Positions 13,037 to 24,487 of a DNA stretch of 64,000 bases are shown piece by piece; position 1 is the stretch's first letter, and each line of letters opens with the position of its first letter. This DNA is from Rhizopus arrhizus (taxonomy: Eukaryota > Mucoromycota > Mucoromycetes > Mucorales > Rhizopodaceae). The translations under genes and the position numbers were made by a program. The notes under the pieces are model-generated. The model was given only the letters and a program-made list of their open reading frames with translations. It did no database searches and was not told the DNA's origin. Location of the stretch: positions 1,550,001 through 1,614,000 of the forward strand of contig JAKZZE010000003.1 of NCBI GenBank assembly GCA_024220505.1, given 5' to 3'.

Positions 13037-14296
13037 ATGGTAAATAGTATTCTATATGTATTGATAAAAGGAAGAAGAGCCTTATTCAATGCTGTAGTTC
13101 AACGACGAAGAAGGATTTCCAACATTTTTAAGAGGATTTATGAATCCCAATAGAGGTTTCTCTGAGAATTATCGTTGCTATCCTATAGCTATGATGCAGC
13201 ACGGAAATGATAGAGACAGCGTCAACTATGGAGGAAAAAGTAAGAGAAATTCAAATAATATTAGCGTCTATTACTAAATTTTAATTTGAAAAATTAGTTA
13301 TTCTTCCTCAATCCGCTTTAGAAAAATTATGTAATTTTTTTATGTCTTAATCGAAATCTATCTAATTTTGATATATTGTATACAGCACAACTTAATATTT
13401 CCTATCCAATGTTATTCAAACTTATCAATGGGGCAGAAAGAAAACATACACATGCAGGCGTACTTGAATTTATTGCTGAAGAAGGCAGGGTCTATTTACC
13501 ACAATGGGTAATTCAAGTATTATTTATTACAACTAGAGATTGATGTGTATATAGATGATGGAATCCCTTGATACTGAGCCTGGAAACATAATTGAAGTAA
13601 GAAATGTCACTTTACCGTTAGGTTCTTTTGTACGAATTCAGCCTCAATCAACGGACTTCTTAGATATTACAGATCATCGGGCAGTGTAAAGTGAACACGA
13701 TAGAAAAGGAAGGGGTGGATGAAGCTAACAGGCATCATAGACTAGAAAAGGCTTTACGTAATTTTTCGACACTAACTGTGGAGGATATTATACAAATCAA
13801 TTATAACGATAAAATTTATGGGATTAAAGTACTGGAAGTCAAACCTTTTCACGAAGATCATTCCGGTATATCCATTGTAGAGACTGATTTAGAAGTTGAT
13901 TTTGCGCCTCCAGTGGGCTATGTTGAATCATCACAGCAAACACAGACAACGGTATGTGTATATATATTTGTTTAGCAGAAGCATTATAGATTTATCTTCT
14001 TTTTTTCTTTGTAGACAAGTCAAATGCCTATCGATCTCCCAAAGACTACCAAAAAAAGATTTGCAGCTTTTCAAGGAGGAGGACAAAGTTTGAGAGGGAA
14101 AAATAAAGCAAACGTAATGGAGAGTGAATCAAATCCAGAATCTGGACTGAGTGACGAGCCATTAAATCTGCCTTTTGGCCAACTCTACTTTGGCTTCCCA
14201 ATTATCCTTCCACTGTCAGTTGAAAATGATCAAAACGAGACAGAAAAGCATGCCTTTATAGGAACGGGACAAACGTTAAGAGCCAAAAAGAAATAA
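13037..14296 (+). CDS. UFD1: UFD1, Cdc48/p97 ubiquitin-recognition cofactor
   Basis: Seven exons: 13037-13039, 13098-13239, 13298-13330, 13386-13507, 13555-13685, 13741-13951, 14015-14296; 307 aa. The first exon holds only the ATG, followed directly by a GTAAAT donor; the next exon continues FNDEEGFPTFLRGF. Family sequence is clear throughout: NYRCYPIAMM, NYGGKIILPQSAL, ISYPMLFKL, GVLEFIAEEGRVYLPQWMM, QPQSTDFLDITDHRAV, LRNFSTLTVEDII and the C-terminal GQLYFGFPIILPL. The N-terminal part is the UT3 double-psi barrel domain that binds ubiquitin; the tail contacts Npl4 and Cdc48. The Cdc48-Ufd1-Npl4 complex extracts ubiquitylated proteins for proteasomal degradation. It converges on the hydrolase gene, with 34 bp between stop codons. 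An in-frame downstream ATG (FLRGFM) could serve if the ATG-only exon is wrong; it would cost about 15 residues. Confidence 0.95.
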
Positions 14297-14330
14297 AGAG
14301 TTTTTTTTTTCATAGATAAAGAAAATATTT

Positions 14331-15957
14331 TTAATTCAGTTTGTTTTTATACAATTGTCTGCACCAGGCTTGGATAATGCGACCAGCATAAAGAGATCGA
14401 GGAGACCAAGTGACGTAACTTACATGATGCCCAGCTGGGAACACGACCAATGTACAAGAAGAAGGATTACGTCCTATGAAGAATTGTTATTACCGCCATT
14501 ATGCTCTCTATTAAAAGTAAGCTTACCTTGATCATAAGACTTTTTAAAGTTCTTTGCCATATCAATCTCCACAAGATTGTCTCTTTCACCGGCTAAACAC
14601 AAGAAAGGGGCCAATGTATCCACACGCTTTGCAAGAGAAGCAGGTGAATGCTGATGCAAAAATTCCATATCAACCTTAGAAAGGTTTGCAACAGAAAGCG
14701 AGAAATAAGAGGCGTGATGGTGATCACTGGCTACATCAAGCGCACCGTTGACACTAATCACAGCACGGAAAGAAGTATCGACATCCTCAAATCCTGGCTG
14801 GTATTGAGGATCATTCGCGGTCAAAGATGCCATAGCAGCTAAATGGCCACCAGCAGAGTCACCAGATAATACAATGAAGTCGGGATCTCCACCAAAAGAA
14901 GAAATGTTTTGCTTTGTCCATCGAATGGCACGTTTAACATCAATCAAATGTGTTGGATAAGCATTCTTTGGAGACAAGCGATATCCAATGTTAACAATAA
15001 CCTACCAAGAAAAGATTAAGATGAAAACAAGCATACACAAATACAATTCATGCTTTACCCAATCATCTTCAGAGACCAACAGCTTTTCATAAGGATAAAA
15101 GATGTCCTTTTTGCCTGCTCTCCAAGCTCCACCATGAACATGGATTAAGACAGGTCTTAATCCAGCTGATTTTCTATTATTAGTAATCACATCCAACATG
15201 AGTTTACGAGGTTGATCAAAATCTTGATTGGTTGAATCCAATGCTTCCTTCAATTCTTCACTTGTAGCATAAGTGACTAGAGAATTTGCTTGTAAGAAGA
15301 TCTCTTTTTGAATAAGATAACTTACTGTGAGGATGAATTGTGATATCCATAGGCTTCCAAAAAGGGTTGATTAAACTCTTGAACAATTCCAAGCTATAGC
15401 AATATAAGAAAAATGTATTTATTTTACAAACTATTTACCTCATGAAACTTTGAAGTTTTTTACTATTCTGTCTATCAATAAGTTTAATGGTTGTTTCAGC
15501 CAATTCTTTTTCTTTAAGCATTTCATAAAAGTGACCTAAAAGACCAAAGATAGTAGCAACATCAATAAAATATGCTATCCAACTAAGTGTATAGTCTATT
15601 AAAAATCAAATTTAGTATATCACCTATTTTGTAATTAAATGGAAACTAACTGAAGCCACCGAATATTTTAACAGCTTGAATCAAGAACAGTTTGAGCAAA
15701 ACAAGATGATGTGATTGTTCAGCTGTTTGAGAAATGACAAGTTCATAATATGCCAAGTACTTTCTGAATGGCTGTTCCGTGAAATATCTGTTTATATTTG
15801 GAATGTTATACGCGCCTAATGTGGGGATAGCAAGCAAGACTACTTCAATAATATACAAAGTAGCCACCCCAGCCGTGACAAGTTTAGTTAGAAACATGAA
15901 AGGAAAAAAGACAAAAGAAAAAAAAAAAAAATAGCAAACAAGATGGAAAACTTTCAT
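14331..15957 (-). CDS. Membrane-anchored alpha/beta hydrolase (esterase/lipase)
   Basis: Minus-strand exons 15651-15957, 15439-15595, 15326-15393, 15059-15288, 14527-15001, 14331-14473; 459 aa. The ATG at 15957 starts a strongly hydrophobic N-terminus with two or three membrane segments (FFFFSFVFFPFMFLTKLV; TLYIIEVVLLAIPTL; later WIAYFIDVATIFGLLG). The catalytic domain shows the oxyanion motif HGGAW (about residue 230), the nucleophile elbow GDSAGG (about 302), an acid in AGERDNL (about 388) and a histidine in GHHVSYV (about 427), as in HSL-like carboxylesterases. Substrate is unknown; the hydrophobic N-terminus suggests an ER or other membrane-bound enzyme facing lipid esters. The intron at 15289-15325 is 37 nt and is the only junction I found that keeps HPHTNSLVTYATSEE in frame. 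Confidence 0.88.
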
Positions 15958-16670
15958 GTGGAATATGTGACACACAGCTTCATATTCCGGTCAAGACCTT
16001 AAAATCAAAACACAAGGCTTTCAAGGGTAATAAAATTGATATACATTTTCATCATGTTGCTAGAGCACGAATAGCTTGGATGAAGTTAAGCTTTTTTTTT
16101 TTGTTGAAATGGAGAAAACAATCGGATTAGTAGCTAATTTCGTCATTGTTACCTTTAATATAAATCACTTTTACAAGGTCAAATAAAGAAGAACTCGTTT
16201 TATAACCTGCTATCTTTTTGTTTAATGAAAAGGGGCTTTCGAAATTTACTTTTATAGCGCAAAGCATAAACCCATTATGTATGTAGTCTGAATGGGAAAG
16301 ATATACTCTAGTTTTATATCAGGGTCAAGGTACATTGCTAACAAGTAACCATTATTGCATACTTCAAGTATAAGCACAATTTGTTCTATATAATAAAGCA
16401 TTATGAATATACTTGTGCATTGATACCGTCTACTCATTTAACAGGGGATTACGTTAGCACTAGTAGCTGAATAATCAAAGATCCAATACAGGGCAATAAA
16501 AGATAAACATGTGAAAAAGACAAGAAAAATTAATTAGCGCGTATTTTTAATACGGTTTTTGATTTTATTTATGACTAAATCTGTTAAATGATTTATTCTA
16601 TTAAACCTATTGACGTGATCGCTAAACACAAATAAAGAATAACAGAGAAAGGTTCTTTGTTAATTATTTA
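15958..16670. other. Intergenic, no feature seen
   Basis: AT-rich promoter-side DNA of the hydrolase gene running up to the left end of a Tc1-like element. It has several poly-A and poly-T tracts but no convincing coding sequence or RNA gene. Confidence 0.6.
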
Positions 16671-16856
16671 TAGCACTGTTATGATTGTGATAAATACCGT
16701 ATTTCCACTTCAAATTCAACTAATAAAAAATAAATTTCGACCAAATGAACTTGTTTCTTTCGTCCATTTATGTGCCTTTATTTCGACTAAATTAGAAAGA
16801 ACTTTTGGACTAAAAATAAAAATAAGTTCGATCAAGCTGCAATGGGTTTTCAACTA
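16671..16856 (+). repeat. Left terminal inverted repeat of Tc1-like element
   Basis: Inverted match to 18095-18277. The inner edge ends at TTTTCAACTA, mirrored by TAGTTGAAAA-like sequence on the right. It carries an extra AT-rich segment near 16718-16738 that the right copy lacks. Confidence 0.75.
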
Positions 16857-16876
16857 AAAGTTCCTTTCTTAATTTT

Positions 16877-18060
16877 TTGTTAAATATGAGTGAACTTAGC
16901 AACGTCTGTGGCTTTAATGATCAAAGCAAATTTCAGTTGTATGAAATTTTCAGTACAGAAGTCTCAGACCAACTTCAAGAGCCACAAGTTAACATAGTGG
17001 AAGAAAAAAGAGCTAAGAAGAAAACTAATAGACAGCAGTACCAGAACTGCACAGAGAAGAAAAGGACAGGGCTATCCAGACGTATATGTTTACTATCCTT
17101 AGTTACAGCAAGGTTGAAGAGAAGTGTGGTATACCTGTATCTGTCTTGAAGTCTTGGGTTAAAGCAGCAAAAGAAGTACCCAAAAAAGAAGAGACCTTAA
17201 AAGTAGATAATTCTATTGAAGAGCAGACAAAAAAGAACCTGCAACTTCGCATGCTGAAGAAAAGCATATGAAATCTTTTGGAGGAATTTATTGACAGCAA
17301 CCAAGTAATCACGCTAGATCAAATGGTTGACGTCTTCAGCGATAAGTTTGAAGGCTTTAGTATTTCTAAATCTGGTGTGGATAAGCACCTGAAAGAAAGC
17401 TACTCTTACACGTTAAATAGAACTAAAGAGATTCCTGCCAAGTGAAACTCTCCTGAAGTTATTGAACTGAGATGTAGGGCTGTCGAGGCATGAATTAAAG
17501 ATCCTAACATCAATTTTATGTAAGAATATATCTTCATTGATGAATCTGGACTCAATCCTCATACTGTAAGAAGTCAGGGCAGATTCAAGAAAGGTGAGCC
17601 AGCAAATACTGTAGTAGCAACCACCAGGAAGCCGTCAGTTTCCATACTAGGCGCAATTTGCTCCCTTGGTGTTGTCAATGCTAGGCTCAAGGTAACTAAA
17701 TCTGGTACAAAGTGGAAGGAATTCATGGCATTTCTTACACACGTCATGGATATCCTTGATAAACATAACTTGAAGTATTACAATTTAGTCATAGATAAGA
17801 CACCTATCCATAAGCCTGGGAAGATCACAGAGGAGGTCAACAAGAGAAGGTATAGGATAGTATACCTTTCACTTTATTCCTCTTCCTCAAATCCAATAGA
17901 AGTGTCTTGGGTCAAGGTAAAAACACTTGTTCGCAGATCTCTAATGATAGATCGTAACAACTTAGTAGTAAGGATAAGAGAGGCTGCGAAGAAGTGACCT
18001 CAAGGACTGTCAAGACTGGATTAGGCATTCTGAATCCATCCTTGAGCGTTGTTTAAATAA
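16877..18060 (+). pseudogene. Broken Tc1/mariner-like transposase
   Basis: Several frames must be joined. 16886-17030 gives an N-terminal domain starting MSELSNVCGFND. 17086-17270 gives a helix-turn-helix-like KVEEKCGIPVSVLKSWVKAA. 17280-17997 gives the catalytic core with FIDESGLNPHT (first Asp), YNLVIDKTPIHK (second Asp; DK replaces the usual DN) and SSNPIEVSW (the final Glu). Internal stops lie near 17269, 17442, 17491 and 17521. The catalytic triad residues are present but the frame is not. It sits between the element's inverted repeats. Confidence 0.75.
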
Positions 18061-18094
18061 AATAAAAAAAAAGAGCTTCTTTAATTCGACTATG

Positions 18095-18277
18095 CAGTTG
18101 AAAACTCATTGCAGTTTGACCGAACTTATTCTTATTTTTAGTCCAAAAGTTCTTTCTAATTTAGTCGAAATAAAGGCACATAAATGGACGAAAGAAGCAA
18201 GTTCATTTGGTCGAATTTGAAGTGGAAATACAGAAATATGTGCTATTTTTATTTATCACAGAATAGTAAACACAGTA
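18095..18277 (-). repeat. Right terminal inverted repeat of Tc1-like element
   Basis: Reverse-complement counterpart of 16671-16856, with roughly 85-90 percent agreement by eye over the aligned parts. The divergence indicates an old insertion. Confidence 0.75.
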
Positions 18278-19841
18278 AACTAGGTGTTGTTTTCTTTAAA
18301 CCTAGATGATAGTATGATAGTTCAAATAATTCTGCAAATTATATGTTTGAAAGTGTACTCCATCTATTTTCTTTGCTCAAATAAGAAAAACAAAGTACAA
18401 TTTGGGGGATAATTTTTGATGAAATCGATGCTGGCTTTCATGCTTTTTTTTTGGTATTGCCATCTAGTATATTGGTTACACTTTAGGGCTATCATTTTAT
18501 AAATAAATGTACTGCCGTCGAGCTTATGTTGTTCAAGTTTTGGTTTTATACGCAAGCCAAAACATTAAAATGGATTATTTCAATCTTGTCTCTGATCCAC
18601 AACTTCTCTTTGGTATTAATTTTTGCAGCCTTGTTATTCGCTATCAAATGTCTTCTGAAGAGCTCTGGCTAACGGTCAAAAGCAGCATCAAGCTACATCA
18701 GTCACTGAAAACTAATATGTCTAGTGATTGTATAGTTAAATCTACTTAGAAAATAGGCCAAAAAAACAATATGCTACATTAACCATTCTATTTCATTTTA
18801 AACAACATCTGATTTATGATAAACGCTCAATAGATGAAATAGTTATTACTATATTATAGCAGTAAGGGTGTCAATTTATGGACAAATAATCAATACTTGA
18901 TGACATTCAATTGAACATAAAAGTAAACTTCTATTAATATCATATCGTCTCATGTACTAAGTCATAGTTTGATCTACTTCTAACTTAAACCATTACTCCT
19001 AATCTAATAAAAAAAGTAACATTTTCTTCTCACTGCTTGAATTTCGAAAAAAAAAGATCGCAAGACTTCCAAGCAAGAAAAACTCTCCAAAAATATATTT
19101 GAACAATGAAGGTATTGTTTTGTTCACGACATCTGGGTGCGATAGTTGAAAAACTGTTTGCAAGTGATTATTTATCACCAAAACGGCTTAGCTTGCAATT
19201 AATCTTTACAAAGCCTATCCTTTGTTTTCATATCCGCTGAATCTTTGCAGTAAATTGCTTAGCAAATGAAAGTATTAAATCGATAAATCACATACAGCTC
19301 AGTTGAATGAAAAGAAACAATCTATTTTTTTTTTTTAGATTGTAGATGCGAAACTGAGATATTAATGCAACGATTAATGTACAAAGTGTGATTATCAGTT
19401 ATAGACTTTCTGGTTACAGCCTCATAGAGACAGCAAACAGCGAAGATAGTTAATAAGCCATCATAAAATCGTTTTGTTCAGCTCCAAGCTTTAGTAAGTA
19501 CGATACAAAGCAAATTCACAGCAAACTTAATTTAACGTTCATCTTACTTTGTGGTGGCATAGAAGCTTCGAGCTGAACTCATCAATTTACACAAATATGA
19601 TTTTAGTTGATATACTGTGAAGTAAAGAAGTCCACATTGAGTACTTATTGATACGTAATGCAACTAATAATAAAAAGAAACAGGTATTATTCATGTCTCT
19701 TTTTGTTGATAATTCTATATTTTTAAACAAGTCGGAGAATGCTGCAGCTAAGCATACATCACCTGTAATCGAAATGATGAAGCCATTTTTTTTTTTTTTC
19801 CTTTTCTTTTAGAAATTTTGTTTATACTAAAATAAAAAAAG
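18278..19841. other. Intergenic, no supported gene
   Basis: About 1.6 kb of AT-rich DNA. A short + strand ORF (18570-18749, starting MDYFNLVSDPQLLF) has no family resemblance and no splice context; I treat it as chance or relic. The final 70 bp before SKP1 hold a T-rich run (19785-19810), a common feature upstream of start codons in this window. Confidence 0.5.
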
Positions 19842-20524
19842 ATGAGTGTTGTTCTTTCTAGTTCTGATCAAGAAGAATTCAAAGTCGATAAGGAAGTCGC
19901 ACAGCGTTCAGTTTTGATTAAAAACATGTTGGAAGGTACAAAAAGAAAACAAATTCGAAATGGTTGAAATTCACAAAAGGAAAAAAAAAAAAAATAGACG
20001 TTGAAGATCTAGATGCTCCTATTCCTCTTCCTAATGTCACTGCCAAGATTTTAGGAAAGGTAAATTGATGATAATAACAATAAGTCATGGTTCTGATATA
20101 CAAAACACAGGTTATCGAGTGGTGTACTCACCACCGTGATGATCCTATTACACAAGACGACCAAGAAAGACGTAATACAGACATCGATGAATGGGATCAA
20201 AAATACATGGAAGTTGACCAAGAAACTTTATTTGATATCATTTTGGTATTGAACCACTTTTTTTTACCTGTTCACTTTTTATAACGCGTATAAATAGGCT
20301 GCTAATTATCTCGACATCAAACCTTTGTTGGATGTTGGTTGTAAAACTGTTGCCAATATGATCAAGGGTAAAACTGCTGAAGAAATCAGAAAAACTTTTA
20401 ATATCACCAATGACTTTACACCCGAAGAAGAAGCTCAAATCAAGAAGGAAAATGTAAGATTTTTTTTAAAAAAAAACTCTTTTTATTAAACAATGAACTC
20501 TAGGAATGGGCTGAAGACCGATAA
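19842..20524 (+). CDS. SKP1: SKP1, SCF ubiquitin-ligase adaptor
   Basis: Five exons (19842-19935, 19998-20059, 20111-20245, 20298-20453, 20504-20524) give 155 aa, the normal SKP1 length. The BTB/POZ-like N-terminus begins [15 protein letters not shown], followed by [18 protein letters not shown] and the family hallmark residues around CTHHRDD. The C-terminal Skp1 domain reads [35 protein letters not shown] and ends NEWAEDR. SKP1 links F-box proteins to Cul1 and is also a kinetochore component. The last exon is only 21 nt. The gene converges on GPN1 with 39 bp between stop codons, so their 3' UTRs almost certainly overlap. Confidence 0.97.
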
Positions 20525-20563
20525 ATCAATCGTTCTTTCTTTTTTTTTGGTTAATAAAATGGA

Positions 20564-21912
20564 CTAATTGTTACTTTGCTTTGTTTGTGATAACCATTTT
20601 TTAAACTTTTCGTCTTCTTCTCTTTGTGCTTTAGAAGGTGGATATTTAGATGCACTAGGCAATGGGTTTTCTTCCTCACTGTCTTCTTCGTAATCCTCTT
20701 CTTCTTCTTCTTCCTCTGCATCTTCCCATCTTTCATCATCAACTGTATATTTGCTTAGTACACATAGATTGAACTTTCTTTATTAACTTACTATCCTTGT
20801 CTAAGGATACTTCTGAGCCCTTTGACACTTTCATATCCTTCATTAATTTATTCAATTGCTTTTCGCGATTTCTTTCTTCTTTAGCCATCTATTCATTTTT
20901 TGAGTTGAGTACACGCACAAGTATTTTCTTCTTCTTACCTTTTCTCGAATCATCCTTTCAATCTCTGGTTTATATTCTACTTCATATTCTTCAACAGCTT
21001 CATCTACCGCCTTAAAGAAATCATCCACACCAGCACCAGTGACAGCGGATAGACCGACCACCTTGAGATGATTATAAAATTCATCCAAGACCAAACTCAT
21101 GGATGACATCAAACTACTCATGTATGTCGTATCTTGGCTCAAGGCCAATTGAAACTTTTCAAAATCAGTCATCCACTCGACCGCGAAATCATGAGAGACA
21201 ACGTCCGTCTTGTTGAAGACCAAGATGAAGGGTAGCTTTGTTTTATAAAGAATACTGCATGCGTAAAGCATATTACTCATGAACGTTGCTGGTGATGTTG
21301 TGCGTGGTGTATCAATGATGTAGGCTACCATCGTAGGGTAAGTAGCAGCTAATGTATCTGTGATGATAGCACCCGAGGCTGACCAAGTAAAAATTTCAAT
21401 TTGACCAGGTGTGTCAACCAAGATATGACTAAAAGACGTGGTTAGTAAGAATAATAAATGAAGCACGGTTTATTTTACCTGACACTGTCAGATCTTTTAG
21501 CAACGAGATCAAGTACTTGATCGAATTTAGTTGTAAATAAATTAAGACTTGTAAGAATACCACCGTTAGGTCCAAGGTTATATCTAATAAAGTACAATTA
21601 GTTGATTTGATTTTTACATGTTCAACATTGACACTTTACTGCTTCATAACTTCTTTATAGTTGACCGTATCACGAATATCGATATTAGCAGTGAATGGAA
21701 GTGAACCAACTGCGGGATCAAGATTTAGCACATAGGGTGGTGTCTTTTTTTCGTGAAGGTGAGCATTGATTCTCTAAAAAGATAATTAATAAACAATTGA
21801 CTTTATGTGATTCCTTTCTAACCTGCATAAAAGTTGTTTTTCCTGAACCAGCCATACCAATGCAAAGAATGACTGGTGGTTGTTTCTTTTCTGTAGTGGT
21901 ATTATTAGACAT
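20564..21912 (-). CDS. GPN1: GPN-loop GTPase 1 (Npa3/XAB1)
   Basis: Minus-strand exons 21823-21912, 21640-21773, 21479-21583, 20939-21428, 20792-20888, 20564-20742; 364 aa. Motifs in order: P-loop [21 protein letters not shown], the family-defining GPN in [17 protein letters not shown]3 [10 protein letters not shown]4 NKTDVV and an SAVTGAG G5-like stretch. The C-terminal tail is acidic (runs of E/D). GPN1 assists assembly and nuclear import of RNA polymerase II. Five introns of 49-56 nt interrupt the gene, one splitting the P-loop exon from the next. Confidence 0.96.
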
Positions 21913-23391
21913 AGTGTACTGTTTGTTTATGTTGAAGAAAAAAAAAAAAAAAGCAAGCAGTTTTGCTGGATTACAAATAAATAAGAGACGTCAAGAAAAG
22001 ATTGTCACAGGCCATTGTTGAAACATGTGTAACAAGTGAGCCACATCTATTCCCTTCTTTTGTACAATTCATCATGCGGTTTAGATGTCAAAAACTAGAA
22101 TAAATTGATATTTTCTTAATCTGCCAAGTACTCACTACTTTCAATTTATTCTGTGTTTCCAATGAATGATAGAATAAGAAATATTCGAAATAAATTTGAC
22201 AGACATGTTTGTATTATAACAAGGCATTCATTTATAATTAATTAGCTATGAAACTCTTCACATAGACTGTTTGCAATTAAAACAGCAAAAAAGTGTCAAA
22301 ACTTATTTTCTTGCTAACGAATGTAAACTGTATTTCTTTTAAAAACAAAACTTAATTATCGTATACAATGGTAAGCATAAGCAATATATTTTTTAGTAAG
22401 CTCAATATTCTTGCTTATCTCTCCCACAGGCCATCACATCAATTAATATTACAAACAAAACTTGAAAGAAACTGTTTCCGACTATCCAATGCTTTGTACA
22501 AACACGTAATCCGTCTTCCTAATGTTCAGAAAGATATACTGCATAGTCCACATGTAAAATTTAAATGAATAAACATTAATTTATACATGAGCTTTTATGT
22601 ATCAAAGCTGTCATTTATCTGCCATACACAGTTACAAGCCCACTTTTCTTGCTCATTTTCTTTGTAATAAGCATAAACAGAGCTTTATATGCTCCTTTTC
22701 ATCGTACCCTTCTGTGATGCTTCGTCTTTTGACTCGATGACTGTCAAGGCAACCTTTTTTTTTTAATTTATTTGAGGAAAATGCCTTGCGTGTTAAATTT
22801 GATTTATAAAATCAAGACAAGTAATCACATCTAATAAATTCTTGGTTCGGTAGGAGTGTACATTCATGAACGAAAGCTTTTTCCGTTTTAGAGATTTATA
22901 ATGGATCATTAAATAATCCTTGGATGCAATATCTGTAATGTTTTGTTTTGGATTATTATGATTTAGCATTTGGAAAAAAAAAAGGGCTATTTGTTTGACA
23001 CATATCCGAAAAAAAAAAAAGTATGAGGCAGTTTCCCTTCGACTATGCTTGAAAATTCTACATGAGCAAGGATAATGCTCTACTGTTTTTTAATACTTGT
23101 ACTCTAAAATTGGCAAGAACTATTATTTAACTGAGCTCATTTTCTTGATTGTAAAAGAGAAATTTGTTTACATGCAATGCATAAGTACAGTTGTTTGAAA
23201 AAGGGGAGACTGAAAAATTATTTCCAAAAATGATAATAAAAAAAGGAGAGGTGACAAGCATAAGGGGGCCATGAGTGGGGAAATTGGCGTAAATCTAACC
23301 CAATTAATTCATGATGCATTAAATACGATAAGAGCGAAAGGTAAATCTTTTTTTTCTTTTTTTTCTACTTGTTTTTTTTTTCCTACTCATT
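21913..23391. other. Divergent promoter region, GPN1 and WC-2-like gene
   Basis: About 1.5 kb lying between two genes transcribed away from each other. No gene seen. The 45 bp before the WC-2-like ATG are nearly pure pyrimidine (23347-23390). A poly-A run (21939-21951) lies just upstream of the GPN1 start on its template side. Confidence 0.55.
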
Positions 23392-24487
23392 ATGGACACT
23401 GGTCAAGTCATGGAGATTAACAATTTTGCATCTCATACATTAAGCGCACGCTCAGCTCAATCGAGTGCGCCCTCGGGGGTTTCCGAATTCACAAAACGCA
23501 AAAACTGGTCTCAAAACGTACTGGAAGCTCTCCGAGATGTCCTCCACGTCTTATCCTCCGACCTCACCCTCCTTTACTGTTCCCCGGCCTCTCGTGAATT
23601 CCTTGGTTATCAGCCCACGGATTTAATCGGCCGCAAGTTCACCGAGTTCTTACACAAGGACGATGTCGACCTCTTCACACGGGCCTTCCGGGCCTCTCAA
23701 GCAAGCGAATCCATCTTGCGTACAACCTATCGTTTCTTGAGAAAGGATGGTAAATATGCCTCACTCGAGACCCGAGGTCATTTTTTCAAGACGGGCTTCT
23801 TTGGATCCGCTCGCAGTGTCCCTGCAGAGACAACACGTACGATGGACACCTTTTTGGATTTCAAGATGGAAAATGAAATGTTGAAACGTAAACTTCAAGC
23901 GGCAAGAGCCACGAGTGGACATCAGACCAAGAAGAGCGGACAGGAGCTGCCTCAAGAGAGACCGGAATCCGCTGGCGTCGAGGGTCCAGTGGAGGAAGAG
24001 GAGGACTTTGAAGAAGACTTTGAACAATTGTTTGCTGCCGTCTCACATCCCAATGTCTATACACAAGGTGTGCTCAATTCGTTTGGTGCAGCTGAATCCG
24101 TCAATCTCTTTACGGGTCTTAACTTTGATCTCGGTGAACGTTCTCGTGGGATCTCTATGGGCCTTGAAGGTGAATTGTTCAATACGCTCGTACCACCTGA
24201 AATGGGTGCTGAAGCATCGAATGAAACTGATAAATTGAAAGTTGGCAAAAAGGTAAAGAAAAAAGAAGGTATCCACTGTGTTAATGGTTTGATAGAGAAG
24301 AGGTGAGGAGGATGAACCACGTATTTGTACAGACTGTGGCAGAACGGATGCACCTGAATGGAGAAAAGGCCCGAGAGGCCCTAAAACGTAGGACATTGTT
24401 TTTTTGTGTGAGCAATCTAAAAACTTTATTCATCATAGTCTATGTAATGCGTGTGGATTACGTTGGGCAAAGGCTAACAAATCGTAA
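23392..24487 (+). CDS. WC-2-type PAS/GATA transcription factor (blue-light response)
   Basis: Exons 23392-24252, 24296-24387 and 24439-24487 give 333 aa. A single PAS domain spans roughly residues 35-150 ([57 protein letters not shown]). It lacks the flavin-binding NCRFLQ cysteine motif of WC-1, so it should not sense light itself. An acidic linker leads to a C-terminal GATA zinc finger C-x2-C-x18-C-x2-C ([12 protein letters not shown] ... [15 protein letters not shown]) at about 300-333. In Mucorales, WC-2-like proteins pair with WC-1 photoreceptors, and several paralogues per genome are usual, so the exact orthologue is unclear. The first exon is visibly richer in G and C than neighbouring genes. 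Confidence 0.92.

Larger units (their letters stand above)
16671..18277. mobile_element. Tc1/mariner-like DNA transposon with long, diverged terminal inverted repeats
   Basis: Left 16671-16856 and right 18095-18277 are inverted copies about 180 bp long. Both contain, in mirrored order, TATTTCCACTTCAAATTC, CTTTCGTCCATTTATGTGCC and AGAACTTTTGGACTAAAAAT. They differ by scattered substitutions and a roughly 20-bp insertion in the left arm. The interior encodes a broken Tc1-type transposase on the + strand. Exact ends are uncertain; a TA flanks the right end. Confidence 0.8.

Noticed and set aside
23761..24396. Several minus-strand ORFs over the WC-2-like gene
   Set aside because: Shadows of a GC-richer real exon, without splice or start context.
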